From Eutypella sp. D-1 (taxonomy: Eukaryota; Ascomycota; Sordariomycetes; Xylariales; Diatrypaceae), in contig JAJTTP010000024.1 in the NCBI GenBank assembly GCA_023313575.1, positions 372,001-436,000 of the forward strand: a stretch of DNA of 64,000 nt. Direction: 5' to 3'. This document shows positions 9,980 to 21,744 of the stretch, one piece after another. The notes beneath the pieces are model-generated. The model had not been told where the DNA came from. It saw nothing but the letters and a program-made list of their open reading frames with translations, and made no database searches. The first letter of the stretch is position 1. Each line of letters starts with the position of its first letter. The position numbers were made by a program, and so were the translations under genes.

Positions 9980-12178
9980 CTACATTAAGCGATTGCTTCG
10001 CTTGTCCCTAGGAGGAAAAGCGAAGCACTGCATAGATCCCCAACCCCCCAGATCCACCCATCCATCGTCGGCGTTGGTGCAGCCGCTGTATGAATCAGCA
10101 CTGATTCCATTCCAGTCACCCGTGCAGTCGGTCCCTTTATAGATTGTGCAGAAGCCGTCGCGAATGACGAACGAGCCTGGCTGGCTAAACGTGCCGTTGG
10201 AGCATGAGTCTGGTCCGACTGAGCCGCCCTCCTCGAACCACGAACATGAGTTCGTCGTATCGGAAGATGTTGGGAGATCGCCCTGGAGCGTGATGCACGT
10301 CTCATCGGGGCTCTGTTCTTCATAGCCTGACAGAGTATACTAAAGCGGGGGTGTATGTGTTAATAGACTGACAGACAGCAATTTTTTCTTGTCTGGCCCT
10401 TTTTGTTTTCCTTCACTACCAGCAGAGGTGCACTGCGGACTAGGGTGGGGTGATGGCTGCTCAGACTTACATAAGAATAGTCGCTTTCGTCTTCTTGGGT
10501 ATCGCAGTCTACACTGTACTATGGGTTTGTTAGATCTCGGACTACAGTGATGTATAAGTAATTGACTTACGGCAGTAAGGTACCAAGTTGCAGTTGGAGA
10601 TGGTGCCGACGAAGTTGTAGGGGCAGGATCCTCGGTGGAGGTGGTGGATGTGCTCTCCGTGCTCGAGCTTTCTGAGGCCGACGACGAGCTGGAGTCTGTC
10701 GTCGATGATTGTGTAGTAGAAGATTCAGCACTGCTAGATGTCGCAGTCGAAAGGGTAGAAGAGACACTTGAGGTACTAGGGACTATACTTGAGGTTTCGG
10801 TGGGCAGGGTTGAAGTGCTGGAAGCGGTACTTGAGTCAACAGTACTGGAGCCGAGGCTCGAAGTGCTAGTGGCCGAGCTAGATGTGCTGGGTGCGATACC
10901 AGAGGTGCTTGATGGCGGGCTACCCGGAAAGCTTCCGATTTCCGAAAGAGTGAACCCCCCCGGGATCAGGGAATCGGTGGGCCAGAAGGCTAATGGGTAT
11001 GTAGTCCCATCAACCACGGTGCCGGCAGCAGCGCGCGCACTGGCGTACTCGGAACTGATACTCGCTGATGCGCTCAGAGGACATGCAGGTACAGTTGTAG
11101 TTGATGCAGTGGTAGTAATATCGCATCCCGTTGTTGTGCTCGTCGAAGTCTCGCAGCTTACCGAGCTGCTCAGTACCGCCGAGCCCGTGATCGTACTACA
11201 GGTGACGTATAGGTCATAGCCTGTGGAGGTGCTAGTGCAAGAGCTCGTAGAAGAGTCTGAAGTGGTAGATGTAGGGGATATAGTAGTATCAGTCGGCGAG
11301 GTAGTAGGCTCTTCAGATGAATAAGTCGGGTCTCCTTCCGGGCCGAGTGTAATGGTCGGCATATCTGAGGAGAAACCGAGAGACTCCCTGACATCGGCCG
11401 GTGGAGGAGGCAAAATGCCGGGACCAGTGATACCGGGAATAATGATACCGGAATCCCCACCGCCGCCCCCAGATGGAGGACAGAACCAACAGTGCAAAAT
11501 AGGAATAATTGGCCACCCATGTGAGTCGTGAGTTGCCGTGGTGACTCCGGTTGTGGTAGATGTTGTAACCGTACTCCAGTCTACGGTGATAACCGGAGGT
11601 GGTGTGATGCTGGAAGGTGGCTCAGTTAGAGTCTCAGTAGTTCCGCCCGTTGTAACGGTGGTTATGATTGGTCCTGTCGTCGACTCTGTGCTTGAAATGC
11701 TTGACGTGCTAGTTGATTGGGTGCTGCCGGTGGATATGCTACTAGATGTGCCTCCAGAAGACGTGCTTCCAGTTGAGCTTCCGGTAAGGCTGCCAGTAGA
11801 GGTCCCAGTAGAAGTCCCAGTAGAAGTTTCTGAGATTGAACTGCTGGTGAGTGAACTTCCAGGGGATGAGATCGTAGATTGACCCGTAGAGCTGCTCAAG
11901 CCCTGAGAACTCGTCGTTGTTAGGAGAGAACTTGTCGATGTCGAGCTCTCAGTTGAACTTGACAGGACCGAGGAGCTTTGGCTTGAGAAGCTTTCGGTCG
12001 AAGATAAGAGGCTACTCGTCAACACGGTGCTTGAGGAACTTGAACTGGGAGAGCCAGAGAGCGTGTTCGTGAAAGAAACGGTGACATTGGCTCGAGGATA
12101 GAAGCCCTGGGCAGCGGTTACCGCACCGATAGAGCAAAGGAGCACCATGGCCCGTAGGGGCCGAGGATCGTTGTTCAT
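9980..12178 (-). CDS. Secreted Ser/Thr-rich (mucin-like) protein with Cys-rich C-terminal module, 671 aa
   Basis: Predicted secreted or wall-associated glycoprotein of unknown function. Exons: 12178-10571, 10518-10471, 10339-9980, all joined in phase 0. The N-terminus MNNDPRPLRAMVLLCSIGAV is a signal peptide; a second Met at residue 11 could also start it. Residues about 35-215 and 315-535 are almost pure Ser/Thr with Gly, Pro and Glu, a target for dense O-glycosylation. A Gly/Pro/Ile patch (PPSGGGGGDSGIIIPG) lies between. The last two exons encode a compact Cys-rich module (VDCD, DETCITLQGD, NSCSWFEEGG, DSCSNGTF, DGFCTIYKGTDCTGDW, GCTNADDGWVDLGGWG, QCF). The exon 3 acceptor at 10,339/10,340 was chosen because it keeps the Cys-rich frame; the nearer acceptor gives an Arg-rich frame that looks spurious. 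No GPI signal is visible at the end. I do not recognise the C-terminal domain. Confidence 0.72.
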
Positions 12179-13180
12179 GATTAAAGATATTCGAAGAAGA
12201 GAAGCGATGGTGATTCGGCTCTGACCTAGCTCGGGTAAATGATGTCCTCTCGAGCGAGTGTTTCTTTTCAATCAAGAAGGAAACTTGACTTGTTGAGAAT
12301 ATACGGAAGTGGTATCTCAAAGCACAGGTGAAGCGTCCCACTAAGGGTATAAGAGCGAATTTGGCAGCGTAAAGAAGGGCGCCGACCGACAGTCGCCTCC
12401 AATGACGGTAGTTGGAATGACTGAATATGATCAGATCTTGCCCGGAATCTAGACACCCCTCTTCTTGGATGTGAGACTTTTGTCAGTGAATATAGAGTTC
12501 ATTTAACTGCCCATGCAAAACTAAATAAAGACTTTCATGAAGTCAAGGAAGACGTAAGCGCGCGTGGCGGTTATAGGGGTTCGCAAGTGGAATGGTAGCT
12601 GAGAAAGACTCACATGGTCTACCTGACTTGGGGCATAAGCGGTCGGCTCATGGCCCATGGCTCATCTTTAAAAATAGAAAATCGCATTACTGATGCGCGT
12701 GCAAAAAGGAGGCTATCAGCATTCGCGCTTATTTCGCTTCTTCGGAGCCGCGAAGAGGGATTTGAAACCCCCAAATCTCGCCCTATATACCCCTGATATA
12801 GCTAGCTGACTATGGTGCTGACCGGCTGCATAAGAACCAGGGCTATATCTCTTAGCAAAATCAAAGTTTTCGCGCCTCATCACGCAGGAGCAGGGATAAT
12901 CAAGTGAGATCGTAATTTGAAAATTCAGCTCGTCCTGTTGATCTATGATTAGCAAATGCCGAATGACTAGAGTAGATGTCGCTGACTATTTGATTGTTCA
13001 ACCCGCTCTCCGTGATCTATATACCGCAGATGGAGACCCTGCATTTAGTCTCATGTGACTACTACCGATTCTTTAAAGAGCTGGTGATACCCAAAGCACC
13101 AATTTTAAGCATACTCACCTCCTGACGAGATTCTCATATCTTCTATCCCTTGATACTCATCAGCTCTAACCTGCCTCGCC
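12179..13180. other. Gene-free divergent intergenic region
   Basis: One kilobase between the divergent starts of the Ser/Thr-rich gene and the small secreted protein gene. It holds both promoters. I see no gene, tRNA or repeat. Confidence 0.5.
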
Positions 13181-13944
13181 ATGGTTTCGTGTACGAAGCT
13201 CTGGACGGCTTTGACGTTCGCTGTCTCTATCGCCGCATCCTCCTTGGAGAAGCGCGGACAGAGCATCGTCATCGGCTACAGAACTGTCAGCCCAGTATGT
13301 GCTCTTTCCTGTCCTTAGCTAGTCCATCCAAATGGCTGCCATCTTGCTAACATTGGCCCTGTAGGAACTAGCTAAGAAATATTACGATGCCGGCAATACT
13401 CTGGTATATATCCAAGGTCATAGCTCTGATCAACTTGGACCTGGCGCATATATAAGCCCTATTCGTGCCGATTGGCCTATGGCCGATATCAATTGGGACT
13501 GTGCCGTTCTCGCCGACTCTACTGCTTGGAATCTGGTCAATAAGGCATGGGTGCCCTCAGTGGCCGACGACGGTTGCACGCCGTTGTGGTGGGCAAAAGG
13601 GAGTGAGTTCCGTCCCGAATCCTCCTTCATGACAGTTCTAGTGTCTGGGCCTATCTGACCTTTACATTCCCGCAGGCGATAACAGGAACGAGTACCTGAA
13701 ATCCGTAGGTGGACCAGGGTTCACGCCGTCGAACACCGTGCTGCTGAGTCAAATCGATGGGTTTGAAAAACTGCAGATACTGGTCCCCCCGACGTTGATG
13801 GGCAAAAGCGGTGGTTTGAATTTCAAGGTCCTATGCGCGGAGAAGACGAACCAGGATGGCATCAACCAGATCAGTCAATTCGGCGACGTCGACTGGTATA
13901 GTTGGCTGAACGTCAAGGGCACACCACAGCATGTCAACCCCTAG
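13181..13944 (+). CDS. Small secreted protein of an uncharacterised fungal family (GYRTVS...LGPGAY), 206 aa
   Basis: Exons: 13181-13294, 13365-13602, 13676-13944. The N-terminus MVSCTKLWTALTFAVSIAAS is a signal peptide followed by SLEKR, a plausible Kex2 site. The mature part starts VIGYRTVSPELAKKYYDAGN, then QLGPGAYISP, NWDCAVLADS, KAWVPSVADDGC, LWWAKGS, LQILVPPTLMGKSGGLNFKV and a C-terminal DVDWYSWLNVKG. I recall this order of segments from many secreted ascomycete proteins without assigned function. The opening pattern (Y-R, then a helix, then LGxGxYxSP) is reminiscent of ADP-ribosyltransferase-fold proteins, but no catalytic Glu motif stands out, so enzymatic or toxic activity is not claimed. 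The gene stands alone, divergent from the Ser/Thr-rich secreted gene. Exon phases and the signal peptide make the gene model solid; function is open. Confidence 0.78.
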
Positions 13945-15013
13945 GCTGAGCGTAGGTGGAACCAATGGCGGGGTATACTACGTCGATCAAGGAGACTTAC
14001 TAGTTAAAGCTATTATTACGCTAGAAAAAAAAAACTCGAAAAAAACCAAAAACCGACGCCGTTATTGCGTGTTTTTCAATAATTGAGTATCAATGCGGCA
14101 TATATAGAATAGTTGCAGGGGATGACGAGACAAAGACATGGCCGCGCTTGTGTTATGGAGGAGGCTGCCATCACCAGAACTTCATTCGCCGTAGAAACTC
14201 CGCGCACCATTTGATTCAGCTATGAGACCTGTAATATCGCGATATCTGCTTATGGACGGCAAGAGCCGCGCCTACCCGGTTTGCCTCAATTCGTATTGTG
14301 TGTTTCTTCGTTACAATCAGGAAGATTCGTTGAAGTTGGCAGCCGTTGCAATGGAGCCGCCGCGTGTCCGCTCCTTTACTTTGCCAAGATTAGGGCTGAC
14401 CAGGGTACAAAACGGCGAAGTGCCTGCCGATCGTACATGAAGAAAAAGGGGTCACCGGTATGTGGCTGCTTACTATGTACTGCGATCTGATGTGCCTAAA
14501 ATAGGGCGGCTTACATGCAGACCATTAGTGATGTCACATCGCTGAGCTGAGCTTGTGAATCACTAGGATGTGGTGATTACCATACAATCTTCACGTGGAA
14601 GAAAAAGCAGAGAAAAAGTCAGCTTCCGCCTATCTCGTCTAAAGTATCGCATAAATAATTTAGAAGATCTGCATGTAAGATTCGAAGCTCCCTGAACCTT
14701 GTCACGAACCTTTCTCTCGGCTGAATGACGAACTCAATAACGTGGTTTTCGGTATTTGGCTCTCCTTATTGATTACTAGGCTAAGCGCCAGCTTGCTTCG
14801 CCCCCCTGACTAAAATGATTAGCATCGGCCTCGATAGGTAGTTTAATTGAGCACGGCCCACCTCGATATAACTGGATATACACGAAGCAGCCCGCGACCT
14901 TCATACAGCTGCTGCTGCTTCCACCTTCATCTTAGTTCGGATCTAAGACACTGCATCACCAACGACTCATTCACAAGTCGACGACGATATTTCATCGCTT
15001 ATACCATCACAAC
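13945..15013. other. Gene-free stretch
   Basis: About 1.07 kb between two plus-strand genes. It starts with A-rich 3' UTR-like sequence (near 14,025-14,050). I see no coding pattern; the promoter of the 15,014 gene should lie at the right end. Confidence 0.5.
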
Positions 15014-15710
15014 ATGAACGAGGCTCTTTGCTCTATTCTTTCCGGGGATGATGCATGGTCGTTTGACACTGAAGGCAGGTCTATCAAATTCAATAAGGAC
15101 GGTACCGGCGAGGTGTGCAGACCCCCCATGGCTTGTCTTTATCTCTAGCACTATCGCTGACGCCCGAAAGTTATGGTGCCGTTGCAACTTTAATTATTGG
15201 ATCGCTGCAGAGCTTGAGTGGAAGAGCATCGGGCCAGTTGATACAGACCAGGCTGTCGACATTCCCGCTCAAGTCACGAGTTCTGCTCCGAGAACAAGTC
15301 CTCAGATACTAGGCCAGTTGAATCTTGAGATTACCCTGCGCAAGCAATTGCCACAGCGGGTAGAAACCTCTATTCTCTCCAAAAGCACCACCATAAACGA
15401 GCGAAGTCTCGAAGAGGATGCCTTTCAACCCAAGTCATATACCGTCAAGATTGAAAGGGGTAACTTCATAGAACCTTGTTACATCGGGTACCCGAACTCT
15501 GAAAGGTCGAGGTTTGCACTGCGTCTTCTTTTTGACAAATCGCCATATCCTCCTCGGACTGAATGGAAGAAGCCAGAGGGTGGCCCAGAGGATAGTCAAT
15601 TTTGGGACCATAAGGAGTTCGTCGGCCGACGCTCTCCGGACCTGATAAAGCAAGGAAGGGCCATGAACGATGGATCTGTAAGAGGATGGGAAGGGTGCGT
15701 GGTCTCCTAG
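15014..15710 (+). CDS. Conserved ascomycete hypothetical protein, 212 aa
   Basis: Exons 15014-15112 and 15171-15710, with one 58-nt intron in phase 0. The joined sequence passes through FNKDGTGE and LWCRCNFNYWIAAELEW, then a variable segment, LGQLNLEITLRKQLP, KSYTVKIERGNFIEPCYIGY, FALRLLFDKSPYPPRTEWKK and QFWDHKEFVGRRS. I recall this order of blocks in a widespread fungal family of small proteins without an assigned function; it begins with a sequence resembling a lipocalin-like or small beta-barrel strand pattern, but I would not name a fold. No signal peptide or membrane segment is present, so it is likely cytosolic. The ATG at 15,014 is chosen because it gives the conserved N-terminal SFDTEGRSIKFNKDGTGE. 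An internal ATG at 15,048 is out of frame with this exon and is rejected. Confidence 0.75.
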
Positions 15711-16469
15711 CTATTCGGACCTACTTCGTAATGAGATACACCACTTCTCTAGAGGTTATCGCGTGGTTTTTTGGCAACAAATGAACAGCGTGTACTCCGT
15801 ATCAGAGTAAGGTGATAATGACATCAGAATCTCGGCACGTCGCGTCGCGAATTTCCTAGCAATCAAAGCAGCCTAGTTAGCTTTGATCTGTATTTTCTTC
15901 ACTATACGGAACCCACACCCAGGCCCCCCCCCCCCTTTTTTTTTTCGTAAGTTAGGGTAAGGTGTGTTGTGTTAACTATTCCAAGTTTCACAGTCTAGGG
16001 TGGACCGACCGGCAGTACTTGTGATAACAGCCTGATGCGGTGATACCTACATTTATGTGGGCGCAGGCCGAGCCGACCGATATCCATATTTGCGACAAAT
16101 TGAAACAGTAGCAACCATATAAATCTTTTAACTGTCATTGCTGTATATGTTCTAGGCTTGCATTGCATCTTGATAGATGCTTATGTCTTTTGTGAATTTC
16201 AACTAAAAAACAATTCCGACTTGTTCCTCGAATTAACCTCAGGTAGCGGATAGCCACCTTCCGATTGGGTAGTCCTTAATGGTGCAATACTTACATAAAA
16301 GACTGTCTCTTTACCTTTTCCTTTCCCCTTTCCCGCTTGCCCCTTGCATCGCCCCTCTTCTCACTCCCTCGTCTTCCGAGAAGAATCATATATCTCTTTA
16401 TATCATTTATGTCGACTCGACTCGACGATTTCTATTCGATTTGTCACATCGACGGCGGTGGTTGCAGCT
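15711..16469. other. Gene-free stretch with C12-T10 homopolymer tract
   Basis: No gene seen. A run of 12 C followed by 10 T lies at 15,924-15,945. The remainder is AT-leaning non-coding sequence upstream of a decayed dehydrogenase. Confidence 0.5.
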
Positions 16470-17513
16470 GGTGTAGCCATTCAACATAATGCGCGCCAAA
16501 TTCATGACGGCATCGATGCTGTCTTCGAAAATTCCACGAGCGGTATCGGTGCTCGCACTCTTGAGAGCATGATCGTCTGTCTTAAACCCTCACATTTTAC
16601 ATGTTGGGAAGATCTTCGGCCCGCTACGCGAAGCAGCGCAAGGTCCTCGAGTCCCTCAATAATGGTTCAAACATCATCTCCATCGAGATTTAAGTCTCCT
16701 TGATCTCTGGTATCGACTCAGCTGGCCAGCAAATCATCGCTTCTAGACACAAGGTCGGCTTCCTGTACCTCAGCAAGGGAAGTACGCCCATGAATACCGC
16801 CGAATGTAAGGCGTTTCTCTTGCAGCATTTGCAACGGGATCTGACCTGTCAAGACTATAGATACCAAGGAAGGCCTAGAAACCAATTTCGCGATCTCATA
16901 TTTCTCCCGGATGCGGTTGTCACAAGGTGGGAGGGCTATCCCGGCTTGGAATATTGTATTCTTTGATACTTCTATTCATTTGATAATAAACGGTTATGGT
17001 CCCAAGGTCCTTGGGAAAAAGAAGAAGAAGGGAAAGAGGAGAAGTCTCCCAACCCCGCACAGGCCCATTGATATACCCGTCCTCACGTGACCAACAGGGA
17101 TCGCTGCCAAGGTTCCGGTCTACAGTGTCCCTCCGTGTGACAGCGGTTGATCTCTAACTTGCTGCCTTTTTCTTCACGTATTCCCGCACCCACGAGTGTT
17201 GAGTGTGCTCAATGGAGGTAGAGAAAAGATCATCATCGGGGATAACTTCGCTCTTGAATATAACTGGTCTCTCCTCAACCTCATGGAACACACGACCTGC
17301 ACGACGAGCTTGAAGTTTGACTACTTGGTTGCTCATGACAAGACCGCCACGTTCATGCATAACGTCCCCGGTCTTGGAGAGTCCGACAACCACAGAAGAA
17401 TAAACTCTCCTGGGGGCGCCTCCCTACCTCGAAGGATATTTTACACTGTCGTCAATCAACTCTTCGGCTTATTTTGTCACGTAGCCGGCATGGCGCCCAC
17501 CGAAGCGGGGTGA
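16470..17513 (+). pseudogene. Decayed short-chain dehydrogenase/reductase
   Basis: Remnants of a fungal short-chain dehydrogenase (NAD(P)-dependent oxidoreductase) occur in order on the plus strand but in different frames. The first piece carries a SGIGARTLESMI segment matching the glycine-rich cofactor loop. A frame change near 16,605 leads into LGRSSARYAKQRKVLESLNN and GSNIISIEI, followed by a stop. HKVGFLYLSKGSTPMN resembles the segment before the catalytic region, with the usual NAG replaced. From about 17,190, VLSVLNGGREK, then LNLMEHTTCTT and FMHNVPGLGESDNHRR match the C-terminal part of fungal SDRs. The catalytic YxxxK is not recognisable, and about 230 bases in the middle read as non-coding. 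Stops, frame changes and the missing active site make this a pseudogene rather than an unusual intron pattern. Confidence 0.6.
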
Positions 17514-18708
17514 AGGAACGTCGGCTCACGACCAGCACACTTAGTCCCAGCGCGTGGTGCGTGCATTAGAGCAGCGAGTCCCTGCCCCGGCCAAAGACCC
17601 TCGAACACTACGAGGAAAATGATTGGCTAGAGAAAATATGAATATTCACGGTGAATACTTCGAGAAAGGCTATCGGCTAAGGGTTCGGAGCAGGATACCG
17701 GCGAGTAATAAGGGTGGTTAAAAGCTACGTTGTCTCGTGAGGGCTATCGACAACACATCTCCTGCTGCTAGTCTTGTTGAAACTAGTAAGCGACTGGTAA
17801 GGGATTGGGTGCCATTATACACTAACTGAAGAAGAACAAAGAATGTATAAAGTATACACATGGATCCAACTCCTTCGGCGATATCCTTCATCGATCTTGG
17901 GACTTACCTCATTACTAATATTTTAGCTTTTTGAAACTTCCGCTTGTTGACGTTGTCACCGCTGAAGTTGTTGTGTTAAATACTTTGCGTTCCGTGATTC
18001 CCGGGTAACTCGGATGATCCATTACTGTGAGTCAAAATGAATAATGATATGAAAACCATGGAGGGACACCCCACATAGCCCCTACTATCCCACAAGGTCT
18101 CGATAGTCTCTATGAGTTCTTGATAGTCAGGGTTGTAATCCAAAGAAATATGAGAACGAACATCAACAGCGAGCGACTAGAATTGGCTAAGAAAAACATA
18201 TATATATATATTGACTAATACAACGAATGACAGTGCCACAAGCAATGGATACGATTCAATGTCGACCGGTACGATAAGTATGAGTTCAATCGGTTGATGA
18301 GGCCCATGCGCCGTCATGTTAGGCCCCGAGCCCGGCGGCATATCGGCTCATTAGTTACGTGCGGCCGCTCTCCTCGGCCACGAGGACGAGAAGGATCAAG
18401 ACTGTGTACCCTGAGATCAGGGGATCTAATTGCCCAGCATAATCTAGACCGGATATGTCCTGAACTCCACTCTAACCCTGTAGCTGCTAGAAATATGGTT
18501 CATATATGGACCCGTTAGACGCGGAACGGCTGAGGTCACTAAGCCACGTAAGATAGGGCCTCCATGCGCCCGCGCAAAATGCGAGACATTTTATATATAA
18601 TACAGTGACGATGGAAGCGAGGCCCTTTGCTTTCTCACACCCAAACCCTCCCATAAAATCGACCACCGACTCCCCTCTTCACAAAATTTACGCACGAGCG
18701 ATATAACG
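17514..18708. other. Gene-free stretch
   Basis: About 1.2 kb without a credible gene. A short (TA)n run lies at about 18,198-18,211. The right end is the promoter of the alpha/beta hydrolase. Confidence 0.5.
18592..18600 (+). promoter_or_regulatory. TATA-box candidate of the alpha/beta hydrolase gene
   Basis: The sequence TATATATAA ends 108 bases before the ATG at 18,709 and is followed by a C/T-rich leader, the usual arrangement of a fungal core promoter. Confidence 0.45.
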
Positions 18709-19536
18709 ATGTCTGATGGAATGGTCCCTGACCAGAAGCCCGGTGTGTGCTTCGTTGTCGGCGGCTGGCACTTGCCGCTCCACTTCGAGGTGATCAAGTC
18801 AAAGCTCGAAGCTCTCGGATATTTGGTGGTGGTCCCGAAACCGCCGACCTGCTCTGAGAACGGAAACCTGTCATGGAAGGACGACGTTGCTGAAATTCAG
18901 CGTGAGGTCGCTCCCTATATGGATCAGGGCAAAGAATTCATCATTGTCGGGCACTCATACGGGGGTGTTCCGGCTTGCGCCGCGACCCAAGGATATACCA
19001 CCATAGAGCGCGCAGAAAGTGGCAAGAAAGGAGGGTTCAGATCTATCCTCTTCATTTCAGCGGTCATCCTCCCCAAAGCTGGGATGGATATCCTGCAACT
19101 TCTGGGAGGAAGCTACCCACCCTTTTTACTTGGCTCCGAACCGTATACGAAGGTGTGTAGTCGTATCTCTTCTACAAAGGCACCAGGATGAGAAAGCCGC
19201 TGACACGACAGACAGAATCAACTCATGAGAGCATCCCCGGAGGAGGCCAGGGGCCTTTTTTTCAGCGACTTATCCGACGAGGAGGCGGAGAAATACGTCA
19301 AGGCGCTTTCCCCACAGGCCCAGGACGCGTTCGAGACGCCCGTCGACTTTGTGCCGTCGCAGCTGAAGATCCCCGCAACTTATCTCGTGTGTGAGCTGGA
19401 CTGTGCGACCCCGCTCCCTATGCAGGAGCAATGGCTCGCGGAGTTTCCGTGGATGAAGATCGAACGCTGTAGCTCTGGACACTCCCCCTTCATCAACAAA
19501 CCTGATCGGGTTATTGAGATTTTGGAGAAGATGTAA
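18709..19536 (+). CDS. Alpha/beta hydrolase, 254 aa
   Basis: Small cytosolic alpha/beta-fold hydrolase, probably an esterase-like enzyme; substrate unknown. Exons 18709-19152 and 19216-19536, with one 63-nt phase 0 intron. The N-terminal strand reads GVCFVVGGWHLPLHFEVIKS, where GGWH stands where many members have the oxyanion-hole HG. The nucleophile elbow is GHSYGG (residues about 83-88, Ser85 as nucleophile). FRSILFISAVILPKAG forms the next strand. In exon 2, IPATYLVCELDCATPLPMQE carries the acid strand, and CSSGHSPFINKPDRV carries the catalytic His. The triad Ser-Asp-His is therefore complete. No signal peptide is present. The family is common in fungi as stand-alone genes of about 250 residues, the length seen here. 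Confidence 0.88.
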
Positions 19537-21160
19537 ATAGCATAGATACTTGGAGTGTTCTTCCTGGATTCTCTAATCCAACTCACTAATTTGTACGTGG
19601 CACTATGTCTGTGTCACCAAAAGGACGCAGTTCATACAATTAAGTTCCTACTGCGGCCACGTGGAAGACAAGGGTAAATGCCATGGAGGCCATTCTGGAT
19701 TCAAGCTCCAAATTGTAGAGATAGATCTGTTTACACCCTATCATGGTGGCATTCGCAACTGCCATCACGACTGGTTATATTTTTGTTGATAGTAATGCTA
19801 TAAGCGGGTAGATGCTTGCCGATACCGAAACTTCTATTACGGCCTCAACGTTTCCTGGCCTCCACTAGGAGTGGTTTCACCATGGAGCTTTCTGGGTATG
19901 AAGTAAGGTGGACGTGCCAGTAGTCCAATCCGGCCATGCCGGCATCGTTCTCAAGGCAATAGACAGAGCTCGGTTCCAAGAAAGACACAGGACATGACAT
20001 TTTGAAATTACCGATGATCCAAGGACACCCCGAACCCGCGGATGTGGGTGGTAATCCGATCTTTAGTTAAACTTCGTCAAGTTTGCTCGAAATGAAAGGG
20101 GCTAAATAGCTATTGTGTCACGAACGTGACGGAGAATGTTGCTGGGCCAGGGGTCGAGCGAGAACGAACAAAGGATATCGATAGCGCGGTTGACCAGCAT
20201 AAGCGCAGTTACTATCTCAGGGGCTAGCACTACCAAGATCAGCTAGAATTCGCTTTCTTCAAGACCAGCCAATGGAGGCGCAAGTTGCTTTGACGGAATA
20301 CATGCATGTCGAGGTCTTTTCGATAGATCCATAACAACTACCGGCAGATCTAACCGCGGTGCGAAAAAAAAAAAAAAGTTGGTGCTGTCATGAAGCTGAA
20401 ATTAGACTCATTGATCCCTTAACTAGCGCCCTTTGCTCTAGGTGGGAGTGGAAGTGGGGCAAATGCGAGCTGAGATGGATCTGGACGTTGGTTCCACCGA
20501 ACAATGACGTACAGGGATCTTGCCGGGATTTTAGGGGATCAAGAAGTTGCTTGAGCGCACCATAGTACAAGAGAGGAGCCCAAGCCAAAAATGGGTATAT
20601 CTGGCCAAGAATCCTTCAAGCACTGAAACTGCCCGTCAACTGAGGTTGAGGGAAAATAAATATCTGTGAATTATCAATGAAGGAAGGACCCTGAACCGGG
20701 GACTAGAATCCTCACAATGCGATTGAGAAATTCTAATAGGATTTGTATGGCAATTTGTAGATCTCGTCGTGTGGGAAGGTAGTGTGAGAAAGGGGGTTCC
20801 GGGTGATTAGTTACGTAGTTGGCGATCCAACTGAGGGGATTTCTTTGTCTGTCCTACGTACGAAAGCACCAGTACCACCAACACCAGACGATATGAAGGC
20901 TAAACCAACATGTAACATGAATCACAGAAAGAAAATATTTCAATCCTGACCTCGCACAAGGCGGCATGGACGGCTCCCACAATGCCTACATAAACCCGCC
21001 GGGGGACGAGCTGATCTGCTCACCGGGCCAAACCACCCTCTCTTCTCATTATCGCCATTATCAAAAGCCACTTTGACAGTGCTCAATCGTTTTAATCTTC
21101 TCATATACTCAACCCTAACGAATCGGAACACAAGAGTTCAACGGTTTCGGCAGACTCATC
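19537..21160. other. Gene-free stretch
   Basis: About 1.6 kb with no convincing coding pattern. An A14 run lies near 20,363-20,376. The small open frames around it do not carry recognisable domains. The last 200 bases are C/T-rich and act as leader of the next gene. Confidence 0.5.
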
Positions 21161-21744
21161 ATGCAGTTCCCCATCGTGCCCGCCACCACCCTCCTGGCCC
21201 TTGCGGCCTCGGCAACGGCCGCTGACAATGACTTCACCGTGGCCTTCACCGCACCTAACCGGGATTCCGTGGTGCATTCCAATGCGAATTATACAATCAC
21301 GTGGGAGGAGTCAACCGGTGAACCGACAGGCTCAAAGCAGGTCGCCCTCGCTCTTGCGGGGGGTAAAACTCCGAAGACATTGATGCCTTGCGGTAACATT
21401 ACGGGTAAGTAAAATCAGAGAAAAGGAATGATAGAGGGAGCCAAAAAAGGGGGGAGGGGAGGGGTTCCTCCCTTTCCCTATCCCCAAACCCAACCTCAAG
21501 CTACACTGGTATCAGCTTAGGAGGAGACTGATTGAATCGATAAAAAGGTACCACCACCACAAATGACGTGGGCTGGTTTCAATGGGACGTCAAGGAGACA
21601 AAGCCCGATGGTTCCAACTGGGATTGCCCTGATGCCTGGGCCGACCTTAAAGCCAACCTCTTCGGTATCTCCCTCACGTTCAAGGACGAGAATGCCGATG
21701 GGACAGAGCGCTGGTCCGACCCGTTCAAGATCACCGACTCATAG
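21161..21744 (+). CDS. Secreted Kre9/Knh1-like (Ser-Thr-rich GPI family) protein, 146 aa
   Basis: Small secreted protein with one Kre9/Knh1-like Ig-type domain, a family involved in or associated with beta-glucan cell-wall assembly. Exons 21161-21404 and 21548-21744, phase 1 intron. The signal peptide is MQFPIVPATTLLALAASATA. The domain begins FTVAFTAPNRDSVVHSNANY then TITWEES, the standard opening of the family. It continues with a VALALAGG strand, then after the intron GWFQWDVKE, FGISLTFKDENADG and WSDPFKITDS, where the last strand is the usual family ending. The protein stops right after the domain, so it lacks the Ser/Thr-rich stalk and GPI signal found in larger members; it is therefore likely soluble and secreted. 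An Asn-Ile-Thr site spans the intron junction and may be N-glycosylated. Confidence 0.8.

Noticed and set aside
9985..10323. Arg-rich minus-strand frame as last exon of the Ser/Thr-rich gene
   Set aside because: The overlapping frame ending at 9,980 gives a Cys-rich, clearly protein-like sequence and a better acceptor.
10635..11882. Val/Glu-rich plus-strand open frames
   Set aside because: They are the antisense image of the Ser/Thr codon runs of the minus-strand gene.
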